The notes beneath the pieces were generated by a model. It was not told where the DNA came from. It searched no databases and worked only from the letters and a program-made list of their open reading frames with translations. 57,167 nt of DNA, taken from Elusimicrobia bacterium GWB2_63_22. Lineage in GTDB: Bacteria > Elusimicrobiota > Elusimicrobia > Elusimicrobiales > UBA9959. The translations under genes and the position numbers were made by a program. Below, piece by piece: positions 1 to 8,811 of the stretch (position 1 is its first letter; each line of letters starts with the position of its first letter). Where the stretch lies: contig MGUA01000005.1 in assembly GCA_001799735.1 (NCBI GenBank), positions 126,920-184,086 on the forward strand. Reading direction: 5' to 3'.

Positions 1-866
1 CGCTTGCCCGGCAGGCGCAGCCCCAGGCCGAAGCTGAGCCCGTTGGAGAGGTCGCCGAAGGCCGTGTAGCCGGCCCGCAACAGAACCCTGTCATAAAGCG
101 TGTTCTCCACGCCGGCCGACAGGTAGCGTTTGCCGTCCCCGGGGAAATTCACGTCCAGCGAGAACTGCGCCGCTAGGGGCCCTCCGGCCGGGGCGGCCAG
201 GTACGCGGCGCCGGCCTTAAAATTGCGGGCGGGCCTGGCGCCAGTGCCTATAAAATCCAGCCGGCTTGAGGCCAGGTTCTCCGCGGCCAGGCCCAGCCTC
301 AGGCCTTTTACCGACGTAACCAGCTGCAGCCCTGCGTCCAGGCCGTAACCGGAAGCCTGCCTGGAGTCCAGCTTTTCAGAAATATATTTCACCGAGGCGC
401 CGTAACGCAGGGCGGGCAGCAGCGCCACGCCGGTATCCGCCCGGCGGCCGTAGCCCAGGTAGGCCGCCAGGCCGTAGGCGGAGACCGAGCCTATGGGATT
501 GTCCGAGGCGTCATAGGCGTCGAAGGCCGAGACGTTAAGGTAGTTCAGGCCCACCCCGAGGGTGCCCCCGTACGCCGGAACAGCCGCGGACAGCCATTGC
601 TGGGAAATGCCGGAAAAATAATTATTGTAGGAATAGGAAACCTCGGGCGCCGCAACCAGCCCCAGCCCGGCCGGGTTATAGAAGACCGCGTTGGCGTCGG
701 AGGAGGCGGCGGTAAGGGCCCCGCCCAGCGCGGTCTCGCGCGCGCCCACGGGGATGCGGAGGAACTCGGCGGCGGCGGTGCCCGGACCAGCGGCGGCCGC
801 CCGGGACGAGGCCAGGCACAAGGCGGCGAAGAGAAAGACTTTCAGGCGATAAGGAACTGCCGACAT
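1..866 (-). CDS. PorV/PorQ family outer-membrane protein, C-terminus cut by window edge
   Basis: The frame opens at ATG 866 and stays open to base 1, giving 288 visible residues. A GGAG lies about 3 nt before the start. Residues 1-26 are a signal peptide with an Ala-rich cleavage region. The mature start carries EFLRIPVGARETALGG and then NAVFYNPAGLG, the N-terminal hallmark of the PorV/PorQ (UPF0164-like) beta-barrel family. Alternating barrel-type strands rich in Gly, Tyr and Ala follow. Family members are FadL-like outer-membrane barrels, some serving type IX secretion, but no other type IX gene is visible, so the role is open. It is the last gene of a minus-strand group that begins with the FecR-domain protein. 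Confidence 0.75.
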   Translation of the reverse strand, partial: MSAVPYRLKVFLFAALCLASSRAAAAGPGTAAAEFLRIPVGARETALGGALTAASSDANAVFYNPAGLGLVAAPEVSYSYNNYFSGISQQWLSAAVPAYGGTLGVGLNYLNVSAFDAYDASDNPIGSVSAYGLAAYLGYGRRADTGVALLPALRYGASVKYISEKLDSRQASGYGLDAGLQLVTSVKGLRLGLAAENLASSRLDFIGTGARPARNFKAGAAYLAAPAGGPLAAQFSLDVNFPGDGKRYLSAGVENTLYDRVLLRAGYTAFGDLSNGLSFGLGLRLPGK

Positions 867-891
867 AGACTCCAGTTACCAGACGCTGAAC

Positions 892-2094
892 TTAATAAGA
901 CAGCTGGTACGAAACGCCGAAGGTATTGCCGGTATAGTTGTACGGCATATACTGCTCAAATTTGTTGTTGGACGAGGCCACCACCAGCGAGTAGAACAGG
1001 CGCACCATGGCCACGTCGTTCATGCGCTTGCGGATGGAGCCGGTAAGCGTGGACATGGTGTTGGTCTGAGCCGAGCCGGTGAAGTTGTTGGCGGCGTCGC
1101 GGGCCTTGCGCTTGTCGTAGTTGCGCCTGGTCACGCTTATGGCGCCGCCTACCGCCCATTTGCTGGTGACGTTGAGGTCCAGCGGCACGCTGAAGGCCAG
1201 CTCGTTGAAGTCGTAGTACTTCTCGCCGAACTGCGGGCTGGTGTCGCCCAGGAACTTGTAGACCATGAAGTTCTGGTTGGAGCGGTGCATGGCGTAGGAG
1301 ACCGTGGGGTACAGCTCGAAGACCCAGAGCTTCTGGTGGAAGCCGAAATCCAGGGTGGTGTTGGTGTCCTTCTGCTTGCTGTCGCCGTATACGCCGGTGG
1401 CGGCCACCACTTTCTGGTTCTTGTAATTCTGCACCGTGTAGGTGACGCCGGCGAAGAAGCTGTTCCAGACGGGCCGCAGGCTCACCTGGGTCATGGTCTG
1501 GTCCTGCAGGCCGCCGGAGGTCTCGGCGGTGTTGCCGGCGTTCTGAAACTCGCGCAGCAGGTCGGTATAGTTGGGGAACGCCACATTACGGAACAGCACC
1601 TGCGCCGTCACGTAGCCGTGCTTCTCCTCGTCAAAGGTGTAGTCCGCCGCCAGCTGGCCGCCGGCGGAGTTCATGTTGTAGAGGCCGTTCTTCCACACCT
1701 CGTTGGCGCCGGTGCGGCGGTACTCGGTGGCCAGCGCTACGCCGGGGCGGATGCGCAGGCGGTCGGTAAGGAAGCGGCGGTATTCGAAGTTGAAGCCGTG
1801 GGACATGGACCGGTCCGTGAACTGCCGGGAGTCCTGCGGCGCGAAGCCCGGCCCGGCGTAGTTAAAGTTATACAGGCCGAACAGCTGGTCCTTCTGCGTT
1901 ATCTTGGTCAGCAGGCCCACCTGGGTATTGATGTTGCCGCCGCTGAAGATATTGCCCTCGCTGGGCAGGTAGCCGGCCTCGGTCAGGGTCATGTCGAAGA
2001 ACGGCGTGAAGATCTTGGAATCCTCGGCCGCGGCCGCGAACAGACTCCCGGCCAGGCCCGCCGTCAGTAGAGCGCTCAGTAGTATCTTTTTCAT
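892..2094 (-). CDS. Predicted outer-membrane beta-barrel protein, unknown function
   Basis: 400 residues. Residues 1-21 form a signal peptide (MKKILLSALLTAGLAGSLFA). The rest is built of alternating aromatic and polar strands (for example YNFNYAG, TYTVQNYKNQ, FYSLVV) and ends in the aromatic pattern SYQLSY, typical of an outer-membrane barrel terminus. I do not recognise a named family. The start has AAGGAA about 7 nt upstream. It lies 11 nt after the 247-residue gene and 25 nt before the PorV-like gene, so it is probably co-transcribed with the FecR-domain gene. It may be a surface porin or an anchoring barrel for that protein; this is inference from context. Confidence 0.65.
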   Translation of the reverse strand: MKKILLSALLTAGLAGSLFAAAAEDSKIFTPFFDMTLTEAGYLPSEGNIFSGGNINTQVGLLTKITQKDQLFGLYNFNYAGPGFAPQDSRQFTDRSMSHGFNFEYRRFLTDRLRIRPGVALATEYRRTGANEVWKNGLYNMNSAGGQLAADYTFDEEKHGYVTAQVLFRNVAFPNYTDLLREFQNAGNTAETSGGLQDQTMTQVSLRPVWNSFFAGVTYTVQNYKNQKVVAATGVYGDSKQKDTNTTLDFGFHQKLWVFELYPTVSYAMHRSNQNFMVYKFLGDTSPQFGEKYYDFNELAFSVPLDLNVTSKWAVGGAISVTRRNYDKRKARDAANNFTGSAQTNTMSTLTGSIRKRMNDVAMVRLFYSLVVASSNNKFEQYMPYNYTGNTFGVSYQLSY

Positions 2095-2105
2095 CGTTTC
2101 GTTCC

Positions 2106-2849
2106 TTAAAAGTTAAGGTGGAAGTTCCACACGGGGTGGACCACCAGCACGCCCTCGGGGTAGATGTTCAGGCCCAGCTCGAAGATCTTGCCGTACCAGC
2201 TCACCTTGGAGCTGATGGTCTGGGTCTTCAGGCCGTAGTTGAGCTGTATGCTCCACAGCTTGCCTATACCCTTGGGGGTCTCTATGCCGGCTATGAAGAA
2301 GTCGTCCTTGAAGCCGGTGTCGAAGCTGTTGATGGTGGTGCCCAGGAACTCGGGCTGCTCGCCTTCCTTGAAGTCCAGCCGGGCCTTGAGCTGGCTGCGC
2401 TTGTAGCCCCAGAAGGTGCGCACGCGCGGGCTTACCGAGGAGCTCATGATGGCGCCCATGTAGTAGCCGCCGAATTTTGCGTTATCTATGGAGGCGGAAT
2501 CCTTGGTGGCCATCTTGGCCGCCAGCATGTTCCAGTAGCCGCCTACGATGTCCAGCTGCGGCACGCCGGGGGCGATGCGGCCCTCGCCGTGCAGCCGGGC
2601 CTTCAGCGACACGTTGGTGTAGGTCATCGGGATGGTGGTGGGGAACAGGCTGGTCTGGAAGCCGAAGCGCTTGCCGGGCGGCAGCGGGGTGGTGGCTTCC
2701 AGGTCCTGCTGAAAGTCGTAGAAGAACGCGGCCGGGTTGGCCATGATCTCGCCGGCTATCTGCATCCCCTTGGACTCCCAGTCCACTTTCGCGAACGCGG
2801 AACTATTTACCAACAAAAGCGTCAAAAGTATTAGTGTCAGCCTTTTCAT
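2106..2849 (-). CDS. Exported protein of unknown function, barrel-like
   Basis: 247 residues with a clear signal peptide (MKRLTLILLTLLLVNSSAFA, cleavage near residue 20). The mature part begins KVDWESKGMQIAGEI and continues with strand-like segments such as KFGGYYMGAIMSSS and WSIQLNYGLKTQT, ending in WNFHLNF. The final Phe and alternating pattern suggest outer-membrane insertion. An AGGG lies about 8 nt before the ATG. It sits 11 nt downstream of the FecR-domain gene and 11 nt upstream of the 400-residue barrel, which supports a single transcript. No family name can be assigned from the sequence alone. Confidence 0.6.
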   Translation of the reverse strand: MKRLTLILLTLLLVNSSAFAKVDWESKGMQIAGEIMANPAAFFYDFQQDLEATTPLPPGKRFGFQTSLFPTTIPMTYTNVSLKARLHGEGRIAPGVPQLDIVGGYWNMLAAKMATKDSASIDNAKFGGYYMGAIMSSSVSPRVRTFWGYKRSQLKARLDFKEGEQPEFLGTTINSFDTGFKDDFFIAGIETPKGIGKLWSIQLNYGLKTQTISSKVSWYGKIFELGLNIYPEGVLVVHPVWNFHLNF

Positions 2850-2860
2850 GTTTTTCCCTG

Positions 2861-4702
2861 TTAATCCTTAAGATTGGTGATAGCGGGCAGCATGCGCTGC
2901 ACAGCGGCGACCATCAGGTCCGGGATGAAGACCAGATCGATGTTCGTGCCGTTGGTCGCGTGCTTATAAGCGAAGTAGTCGGTATTGCTGATGGCCGCTT
3001 CCGCCAACACGCTGTCGGTTATTCCCGCCGGGTTAGCGGAGTTGGACTGTTTAATATACATGACGCTCTGCAGGGCGTTATTCTTAAGCAGCGTAAAAGG
3101 GTCGGAGGAGGAATTAGTAAAGTCGCCGGCAGTACGGATCTCTCCGCCATTGCCGATGACGTAATTTTCTTTGGCATACCAGAGGAAATTGGTGCCATTA
3201 TTGCCCACGTCGTACATGTCCGCCTGGAACTGCGCCAGCGGCGCGTTATCGGGGGCGTTCTGTGGCTCGGAATAGCCGGCCGACTCAGTGGTCTTTATGG
3301 CCCAGCGCACGTTCACCGCAGTGGTCGGGTCCTCGCCCACGTAGTTATTGCCGTAAAAAGAACCGCCCTCTTCGTAGCGCAGCAAGCCGGTACCCGGGTC
3401 CGCCCCGCTGATCACCACGCCCAGCCTGGCGATACGATTCAGGCCTTCGGCGGCGGTAAGTTCGGAGTTGTTTTTAAGTACGCCCGTAACTATCACCTGC
3501 CGGTCGTCGGAGTCCGTGGCCGCGATAGGCGTGGCGCCGCTGCCGGAAATCACCCAGGGATTATTTACCAGTTCGCCTTCCCCGTTATTGCGGGCCTGGT
3601 CGAACTTATAGCCCTCGGCGATGAAAAAAATTTCGTTCGCATCGGTGCGGTTGGCCATTACAAAAGAGGACCAGGTGGGGTCCACGGAATTGCCATCGAA
3701 GAAAGAAGGCCATTCCTCTATCCGCTGGGGCAGGTCCTGGTTGAAGGCCATGGTCATCTGCATCAGGTCCAGGCGGTTGGCCACGCCCTGCGCGCCGTTA
3801 TACTGGAAGCCGCCGCCAGCCACGGAAGCGTTATTGTTGCTGTAAACAGGCCGTTTGACTATGTTGTAGAACTGTATCTCGTTGGCGTTAGGCCGGATCA
3901 TGCGCTGTTCCACGCGCACCAGGTTGCCGTGTACGTCGTTGAGGGTGCGGCCGGCCTCCAGGTCGCTCTCCTTGACCACGTTGAGGAAGCTTTTAACGGT
4001 GTCCTCGGCTTTGTTGGTGGCGGCGGCGAAATTTTTTATCTGCTCCCTGTCCATCTCTTTCTGCTGCAGGTCCTTCTGGCGCTCGGACGGCTTAAGGCCC
4101 GGGTTCCAGTTCTCCATCGCCTCGCGCTCGGCCTTGGGGGTGAGCAGCTCGGGCTTGGTGGCCTTGCCTTTTTCGGCCAGCTTAAGGCCCTGGCCCTGCG
4201 GGATATTGAACTCGGAGTCGCCTTTCTCCGGCGGGATCATGAACTTAAGTTTCACCTCGCCGAACAGCACCTGCAGCTCCATCTTGCCGTCCTCGGTGGT
4301 GCCCATGGTGAACTCGGTACCGCGCACGGCGCAGACCGCCGCCGGGGTGCGCACTTCGAACTTCTCCTTGCGCAGCAGGTGGGGCACGCGCAGCTTTATG
4401 CGGCCGAATACCAGCGCCAGGCGGCTGGCCAGCGTCTGCCGCTGCTCCAGTTCCAAGGCGGTATTCTCTTTCAGCCAGACCTTGGTCTTGTTGGGCATTA
4501 TCACCACGGCCGCGCCGCCGGCGTTGGTGCGTATGGCGCCGCCCTCGGCTATTTCCATGCCGTCCTTGGCGGGGGTCCACTGCCCTTCGCGGGTAGGCCG
4601 CACTTCCACGGCGCCGCTCATGGACAGCACTTTTGATTCGGCGGCCCACATGGCCGCGGGCATGCCTATCAATATAAATAGAATAAGAATTCTTGTTCTC
4701 AT
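2861..4702 (-). CDS. FecR-domain exported protein
   Basis: 613 residues. A signal peptide (residues 1-20, MRTRILILFILIGMPAAMWA) is followed by a FecR-type domain at about residues 23-130: KVLSMSGAVEVRP, GAAVVIMPNKTKVWLKENT and the family-typical PAAVCAVRGTEF. FecR domains of this kind, without a sigma-regulator transmembrane segment, are common in secreted or surface proteins. Residues 150-290 are charged and probably helical; the C-terminal half is rich in Asn, Gly and Thr and looks like a secreted adhesin- or matrix-like region. It is the first gene of the minus-strand group of four and has its own promoter with a 6-nt gap to the ATG, so the mRNA may be leaderless. Confidence 0.75.
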   Translation of the reverse strand: MRTRILILFILIGMPAAMWAAESKVLSMSGAVEVRPTREGQWTPAKDGMEIAEGGAIRTNAGGAAVVIMPNKTKVWLKENTALELEQRQTLASRLALVFGRIKLRVPHLLRKEKFEVRTPAAVCAVRGTEFTMGTTEDGKMELQVLFGEVKLKFMIPPEKGDSEFNIPQGQGLKLAEKGKATKPELLTPKAEREAMENWNPGLKPSERQKDLQQKEMDREQIKNFAAATNKAEDTVKSFLNVVKESDLEAGRTLNDVHGNLVRVEQRMIRPNANEIQFYNIVKRPVYSNNNASVAGGGFQYNGAQGVANRLDLMQMTMAFNQDLPQRIEEWPSFFDGNSVDPTWSSFVMANRTDANEIFFIAEGYKFDQARNNGEGELVNNPWVISGSGATPIAATDSDDRQVIVTGVLKNNSELTAAEGLNRIARLGVVISGADPGTGLLRYEEGGSFYGNNYVGEDPTTAVNVRWAIKTTESAGYSEPQNAPDNAPLAQFQADMYDVGNNGTNFLWYAKENYVIGNGGEIRTAGDFTNSSSDPFTLLKNNALQSVMYIKQSNSANPAGITDSVLAEAAISNTDYFAYKHATNGTNIDLVFIPDLMVAAVQRMLPAITNLKD

Positions 4703-4708
4703 AGTGAA

Positions 4709-4737
4709 AGTCTAGTAGAAATTCCTCCTTGTGTCAA
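4709..4737 (-). promoter_or_regulatory. Sigma-70 type promoter of the FecR-domain gene, leaderless geometry
   Basis: On the minus strand TTGACA (4737-4732), a 17-nt spacer, and TAGACT (4714-4709). The ATG at 4702 begins 6 nt after the -10 box, so the expected transcription start falls at or within one base of the start codon. A GGAGG occurs in the spacer and cannot act as a ribosome binding site for this start. Confidence 0.7.
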
Positions 4738-4931
4738 TGCGGCTATTTTGGGATAATTGGATTTGCGGAAGGCCGTTTTCTCCAATGAAAACACGGCCGG
4801 GTGTAACCCAGGTCAACTGTGACTGTCATCACCCGGGCGGGTCCGGGGGCCAGCCGCCTCGGCCAGGGTTTCACTTCGCAGTTCGGTACGGCGCGCCGCG
4901 TATAGGGGCAGAACGCCACGGGAGACTCCTT

Positions 4932-6215
4932 ATGAAGAAAGTTACTTTAGTCATGCTCGCCGCCGCCCTCGCGGGCTGCTCCACGGGAATAAAGAAGGAC
5001 CAGGCGGGACTCTGCCCCCCCTGCCCGGCCGTCCCGGCGCCGGTAGCCGTCTCCACCGCCGCCCCTGCGGCCCCCGCGGCAAGCATGTTCGCCGTGGCTC
5101 CGGACAGCGCCCCGGTTTTCGCCGACTCCGAGGACCTGGCCCCGCTGCTGAAAGCCGCCCTGCAGAACCGCGCCTATCTGCGCGGGCTGAAAGGTACTGG
5201 CCCCGCCTACGATTTTGCCGGCAGGAAGGTCTCCTCTAAAGACCTGCTCGCCTCCAACGAGGAGCTGATAAGCATCCTCGAATCCTCCCCCACCGTGCAG
5301 GACCTGGACCGCCTGGTGCGGGAGCGCTTCGACGTCTACCAGATGGCCGGGCGAGACTCTACCGGCACCGTGGTCTTCAGCTCCTACTACGAGCCCACCC
5401 TGGAGGCCAGCCTGCAGAAGACCAAAAAATATAAATACCCCATCTACTCCAAACCCTCGGACCTGATCACCATAAACCTGGGCGACTTCAACGAGAAGTT
5501 CAAGGGCGAAAAGCTGACCGGCCGGCTGCAGGGCGACCGGCTGGTCACCTACCTGAACCGCGAGGAGATAGACTTTGAGGGCAAGATCGGCAAGAAAGCC
5601 AAGCCGCTGGCCTGGTTCTCCAACCGCGCCGACATCATGGACCTGCACACCGAAGGCTCCGGCCGGCTGGCCCTGCCCGACGGCAGGATAGTGAAGGCCA
5701 AGTTCGCGGCCACCAACAGCCTGAAGTTCAAAGGCTGGCTGACCGCCCTGATAGAGGCCGGCGCCATGCCGCGCGAAGGCATCAGCCACGAGAAAGGCCT
5801 GGAGTACCTGGAAGCCAACCCCGGCAAGGTGCGCGAGATACTCAGCAAGAACCCCCGCTACGTTTTCTTCTCGCTGGACACCGAGACCGACCCGGACGAG
5901 GGCCCCGACGGCACCTACGGCCGGCCGCTTACCGGCTGGCGCTCCATAGCCATAGACAACACCCTGGTCCCCATGGGCGCCCTCGCCTTCATGCGGACCA
6001 CCATGCCCGACGTGGACGCGGAAGGGACCCTACTGGGCCGCCGACAGGACAGCCGCTTCGTGTTCTGCCAGGACACCGGCGGGGCCATAAAAGGCCCGGG
6101 CCGCGTGGACTTCTTCGCCGGAGCCGGCAAGAAAGCCCGCACCTTCGCCTTCAAGCTCTGGGACCCCGGCACGCTGCACCTGCTGGTACTCAAAGAGCGG
6201 CCCATTAACAACTGA
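4932..6215 (+). CDS. mltA: MltA-type membrane-bound lytic murein transglycosylase, lipoprotein
   Basis: 427 residues when started at ATG 4932, chosen because GGGAGA lies 7-8 nt upstream and the product begins with a lipoprotein signal (MKKVTLVMLAAALAGC, lipobox LAGC). An upstream in-frame ATG at 4731 has no such support. The MltA domain shows FSSYYEPTLEASLQKT, YPIYSKPSDL and a C-terminal 3D domain containing QDTGGAIKGPGRVDFF, where the Asp of DTGGAI is the family catalytic acid. MltA cleaves glycan strands to 1,6-anhydromuropeptides at the outer membrane. The NamZ-type gene starts 11 nt downstream, so both act on cell-wall glycan turnover. Confidence 0.9.
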   Translation: MKKVTLVMLAAALAGCSTGIKKDQAGLCPPCPAVPAPVAVSTAAPAAPAASMFAVAPDSAPVFADSEDLAPLLKAALQNRAYLRGLKGTGPAYDFAGRKVSSKDLLASNEELISILESSPTVQDLDRLVRERFDVYQMAGRDSTGTVVFSSYYEPTLEASLQKTKKYKYPIYSKPSDLITINLGDFNEKFKGEKLTGRLQGDRLVTYLNREEIDFEGKIGKKAKPLAWFSNRADIMDLHTEGSGRLALPDGRIVKAKFAATNSLKFKGWLTALIEAGAMPREGISHEKGLEYLEANPGKVREILSKNPRYVFFSLDTETDPDEGPDGTYGRPLTGWRSIAIDNTLVPMGALAFMRTTMPDVDAEGTLLGRRQDSRFVFCQDTGGAIKGPGRVDFFAGAGKKARTFAFKLWDPGTLHLLVLKERPINN

Positions 6216-6225
6216 TAAGGACTAT

Positions 6226-7440
6226 ATGAAGAACCTATTACGCTCAGCCGTTTTAATTCCCCTCCTCGCCACCTGCCTTTGCGCCGCGGGGGCCGAAGGC
6301 CCGGTGCTGACCGGCCTGGACGTGCTGGAGAAAGACGGCTTTATGCAGCTGGTCGGCAAGCGGGTGGGCCTGATAACCAACCACACCTCCGTTAACGCCG
6401 AGGGCCGCAACGCGGTGGACGTGCTGCACAACGCGCCCGGCGTGCGGCTGGCCGCCATCTTCTCGCCCGAGCACGGCTTCCGCGGCACCGAGGAGGGCGG
6501 AGCTTACATAGAGAACTCTTCCGACCCCGTCACCGGGGTGCCGGTGTACAGCCTCTACGGCAAGAACAAACAGCGCCCTTCGCCGGAATCCCTGAAGGAC
6601 CTGGACGTGCTGGTGTTCGACATACAGGACATCGGCGCGCGCTTCTATACCTACCTGACCACCATGGGCTACGCCATGGAGGAAGCCGCCAAGGCCGGCC
6701 TGCCCTTCATGGTGCTGGACCGCCCCAACCCCATAGGCGGCCGCATAGAAGGGCCGGTGCTGGAGCAGGACATAAGCTTCTTCACCGCCTACTTCCCCGT
6801 GCCCACCCGCCACGGCTTCACCCCCGGCGAACTGGCCCTGTTCCACAAGGACTGGCTCAAGCTGGACCTGGACCTGAGCGTGATAAAACTGCAGGGCTGG
6901 AACCGGGAGATGTTCTTTGATAAGACCGGCGTGAAGTGGACCAACCCCTCCCCCAATATCCGCACGCTGGAGGCGGAAGTGCTGTACCCGGGCCTGGGCT
7001 GCTTCGAGGCATCCAACGTGTCGGTGGGCCGCGGCACGGACATTCCCTTCCACTGGTTCGGCGCGCCGTGGATGAAGGCGGAGAAGATAGTTAAAAAGCT
7101 CAACAAGGCCGGCCTGGCCGGGGTTAAATTCCACTATCTCAAGCTTACCCCCGCCAAAGACATGTACGAGGGCAAGCCCTGCGAGGGCGTGGAGATAGAA
7201 GTGACCGACCCGGGAGCGGTGCGCGCGCTGGATATTTTTACGCACGCGGCCTACCTGCTGCGGGACTACAATAAAAAAGACTTTACCTTGAAGGAAGTGG
7301 AGATACGCAAGATGACAGGCTCCTCCGACTTCTACAACCTGCTGCAGAAGGGCGATAAACCGGCTAAAATAATCGCCGCCTTCGAAAAAAGCAACGCCGC
7401 CTTCCGCCAGGAGGCCAGGAAGTTCCGGCTTTACAAATAA
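6226..7440 (+). CDS. namZ: NamZ-type exo-beta-N-acetylmuramidase (DUF1343)
   Basis: 404 residues. A signal peptide spans residues 1-22 (LLATCLCAAGA). The family motifs GKRVGLITNHTS, AIFSPEHGFRG, VFDIQDIGARFYTYLTTM and LDRPNPIGG are all present, followed by NVSVGRGTDIPFHWFGAPW. DUF1343 members characterised as NamZ remove N-acetylmuramic acid from the non-reducing end of glycan fragments. It begins 11 nt after mltA and is probably co-transcribed, giving a transglycosylase plus muramidase pair in the envelope. Length is normal for the family. The gene symbol follows the family; the exact substrate is not shown by the sequence. Confidence 0.85.
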   Translation: MKNLLRSAVLIPLLATCLCAAGAEGPVLTGLDVLEKDGFMQLVGKRVGLITNHTSVNAEGRNAVDVLHNAPGVRLAAIFSPEHGFRGTEEGGAYIENSSDPVTGVPVYSLYGKNKQRPSPESLKDLDVLVFDIQDIGARFYTYLTTMGYAMEEAAKAGLPFMVLDRPNPIGGRIEGPVLEQDISFFTAYFPVPTRHGFTPGELALFHKDWLKLDLDLSVIKLQGWNREMFFDKTGVKWTNPSPNIRTLEAEVLYPGLGCFEASNVSVGRGTDIPFHWFGAPWMKAEKIVKKLNKAGLAGVKFHYLKLTPAKDMYEGKPCEGVEIEVTDPGAVRALDIFTHAAYLLRDYNKKDFTLKEVEIRKMTGSSDFYNLLQKGDKPAKIIAAFEKSNAAFRQEARKFRLYK

Positions 7441-7467
7441 CGGGGAATGTGTTAAATTTACCTATAT

Positions 7468-7836
7468 ATGGGGAACAAAATACTTGTAGTTGACGACGAC
7501 CCGGAGATCTCAAGCCTGGTGCAGTACACCCTTGAGTCCCTGGGCCACCAGATCAAGGTCTGCGATAACGGCCGCGAGGTGATGGACATCCTGCGCTCGT
7601 ATAAGCCGGACCTGCTGGTGCTCGACGTCATGCTGCCCGGCATTGACGGCTACTCTCTGGCGACGCAGATCTCCGAGGACCCGGACCTGGGCACCATGCC
7701 CATAGTAGTGCTCTCGGCCCTGGAGCCGTCCCGCACCATGTTCCAGCGCTTCTCGCAGGTGGCCGCCTTCCTCACCAAGCCGTTCAACACCGACGACCTG
7801 ATGGAAGCCGTAAAGAACGCCCTCGCGAAAAAATAA
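7468..7836 (+). CDS. Stand-alone response regulator receiver protein
   Basis: 122 residues, a single CheY-like receiver domain without an output domain. Acidic pocket D9-D10-D11, phospho-acceptor D53 in LLVLDVMLPGIDG, switch Ser83 (VVLSA) and K104 in LTKPF are all in place, so it should be phosphorylatable. No histidine kinase is present in the window. A weak TTAAAT lies about 10 nt before the ATG and no Shine-Dalgarno sequence is visible, so it could have its own promoter despite lying only 27 nt behind the muramidase gene. It is followed by a strong terminator. The partner kinase and target are unknown. Confidence 0.9.
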   Translation: MGNKILVVDDDPEISSLVQYTLESLGHQIKVCDNGREVMDILRSYKPDLLVLDVMLPGIDGYSLATQISEDPDLGTMPIVVLSALEPSRTMFQRFSQVAAFLTKPFNTDDLMEAVKNALAKK

Positions 7837-7852
7837 TTCCGTAAGCCGCAAC

Positions 7853-7886
7853 AAAAAGAGGAGAGCAACAGCTCTCCTCTTTTTTT
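7853..7886. terminator. Intrinsic terminator, probably bidirectional
   Basis: An 11-bp core stem AAGAGGAGAGC / GCTCTCCTCTT with an AACA loop is flanked by A-tract and T-tract, so it can stop the plus-strand response-regulator transcript and the minus-strand queG transcript. Confidence 0.85.
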
Positions 7887-7891
7887 ATTCC

Positions 7892-7958
7892 GTCATCCCG
7901 GCGCACGCCGGGATCCAGGGTCCTAAAGAATCTGGATTCCGGCTTTCGCCGGAATGAC
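7892..7958. repeat. Dispersed palindromic repeat, paired hairpins
   Basis: Two GC-rich hairpins face each other: GTCATCCCGGCG..CGCCGGGATCCAG and CTGGATTCCGG..CCGGAATGAC. Together they form an imperfect palindrome of 67 bp. The same unit recurs at 10303-10462, 10768-10898 and 18665-18734. It lies in the convergent gap between the response regulator and queG. Confidence 0.85.
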
Positions 7959-7962
7959 AGGA

Positions 7963-8811
7963 TTATATGACTGGTTCGAAGCCGGGGGCGATGTTGCCCG
8001 GGGCTTTGTTCTGGGGGCAGGTTTCCTGGCAGATGTCGCAGCCGTAGGCCCAGGCCTGGCTCCGCTCCTCGGCCTCGGCCGGGATGATCCACTTGGCCTG
8101 GGTGGTCCAGTAGGAAAGGCAGCGCCCGGCGTCCAGCCGCCCGCCGGCCAGCGCCTTGGTGGGGCAGGCTTTAACGCACTGGTCGCAGCCGCCGCAGTTG
8201 TCCTCCAGCGGCTTGTCCGAAGCAAGGTTCAGGTTAAGGGCGATACCGCCCAGGAAGAAGTAGGTGCCCAGCTCGCGCGAGACCAGCAGGGTGTTCTTGC
8301 CGCGGAAGCCCAGCCCGGCCAGCCGGGCCAGCTCTTTCTCCATGACAGGCGAGGTATCGCAGAAGGTCCTGCCCTCCGCGCCGGGAAATTCTTTTCTTAT
8401 CACGGCAAGGATGGCGGAAAGTTTCTCTTTCACCGTCAGATGGTAGTCCCGGCTCAGGGCATAGCGAGAAATTTTTGCGCCCGGCTTTGTAAGCAGCCTG
8501 GGCTGGCAGGCTTTGCGGTCCGTCTTTTGCAGGAATTCAGTGGGCTCGCCGGCGGCCTTCAGCGCGGCGGCGTGGTCCATGTCGGGCGTCCAATAGCGGA
8601 ACGCGCACATCAGCACGGAGCGCGTGTCCGGGTGCCATTTCTTTACGCTTTTCCTTACCAGGGGGTCCCGCTTGAGGTACAGCAGGCCGTCGGGGATCAT
8701 GGTGACGGCTTCTGAAAATCTTCTGAACTCCGCCAGGTCCGAGGCGGGCGCTATGCCCGCCGCCGTGGCCCCGCAGCCCAGCGCTATTTCCTTTATCCGG
8801 CCGGCGCTCAC
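7963..8811 (-). CDS. queG: Epoxyqueuosine reductase QueG, short form
   Basis: 282 residues. QueG reduces epoxyqueuosine to queuosine in tRNA using cobalamin and two [4Fe-4S] clusters. The ferredoxin-like motifs CGGCDQCVKACPT and GCDICQETCPQN are intact near residues 205-275, and the N-terminal half carries the family signature YALSRDYH. Many QueG proteins are 300-380 residues with a C-terminal HEAT-like extension; here the protein ends shortly after the second cluster, so it is the short form. The start overlaps the end of birA by 4 nt, giving translational coupling in a nadC-birA-queG operon. The stop lies 5 nt from the palindromic repeat. Confidence 0.9.
   Translation of the reverse strand: MSAGRIKEIALGCGATAAGIAPASDLAEFRRFSEAVTMIPDGLLYLKRDPLVRKSVKKWHPDTRSVLMCAFRYWTPDMDHAAALKAAGEPTEFLQKTDRKACQPRLLTKPGAKISRYALSRDYHLTVKEKLSAILAVIRKEFPGAEGRTFCDTSPVMEKELARLAGLGFRGKNTLLVSRELGTYFFLGGIALNLNLASDKPLEDNCGGCDQCVKACPTKALAGGRLDAGRCLSYWTTQAKWIIPAEAEERSQAWAYGCDICQETCPQNKAPGNIAPGFEPVI

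Noticed and set aside
4703-4931. Possible riboswitch between the FecR gene and mltA
   Set aside because: Several GC-rich stems can form, but no conserved core of a known riboswitch class is visible.
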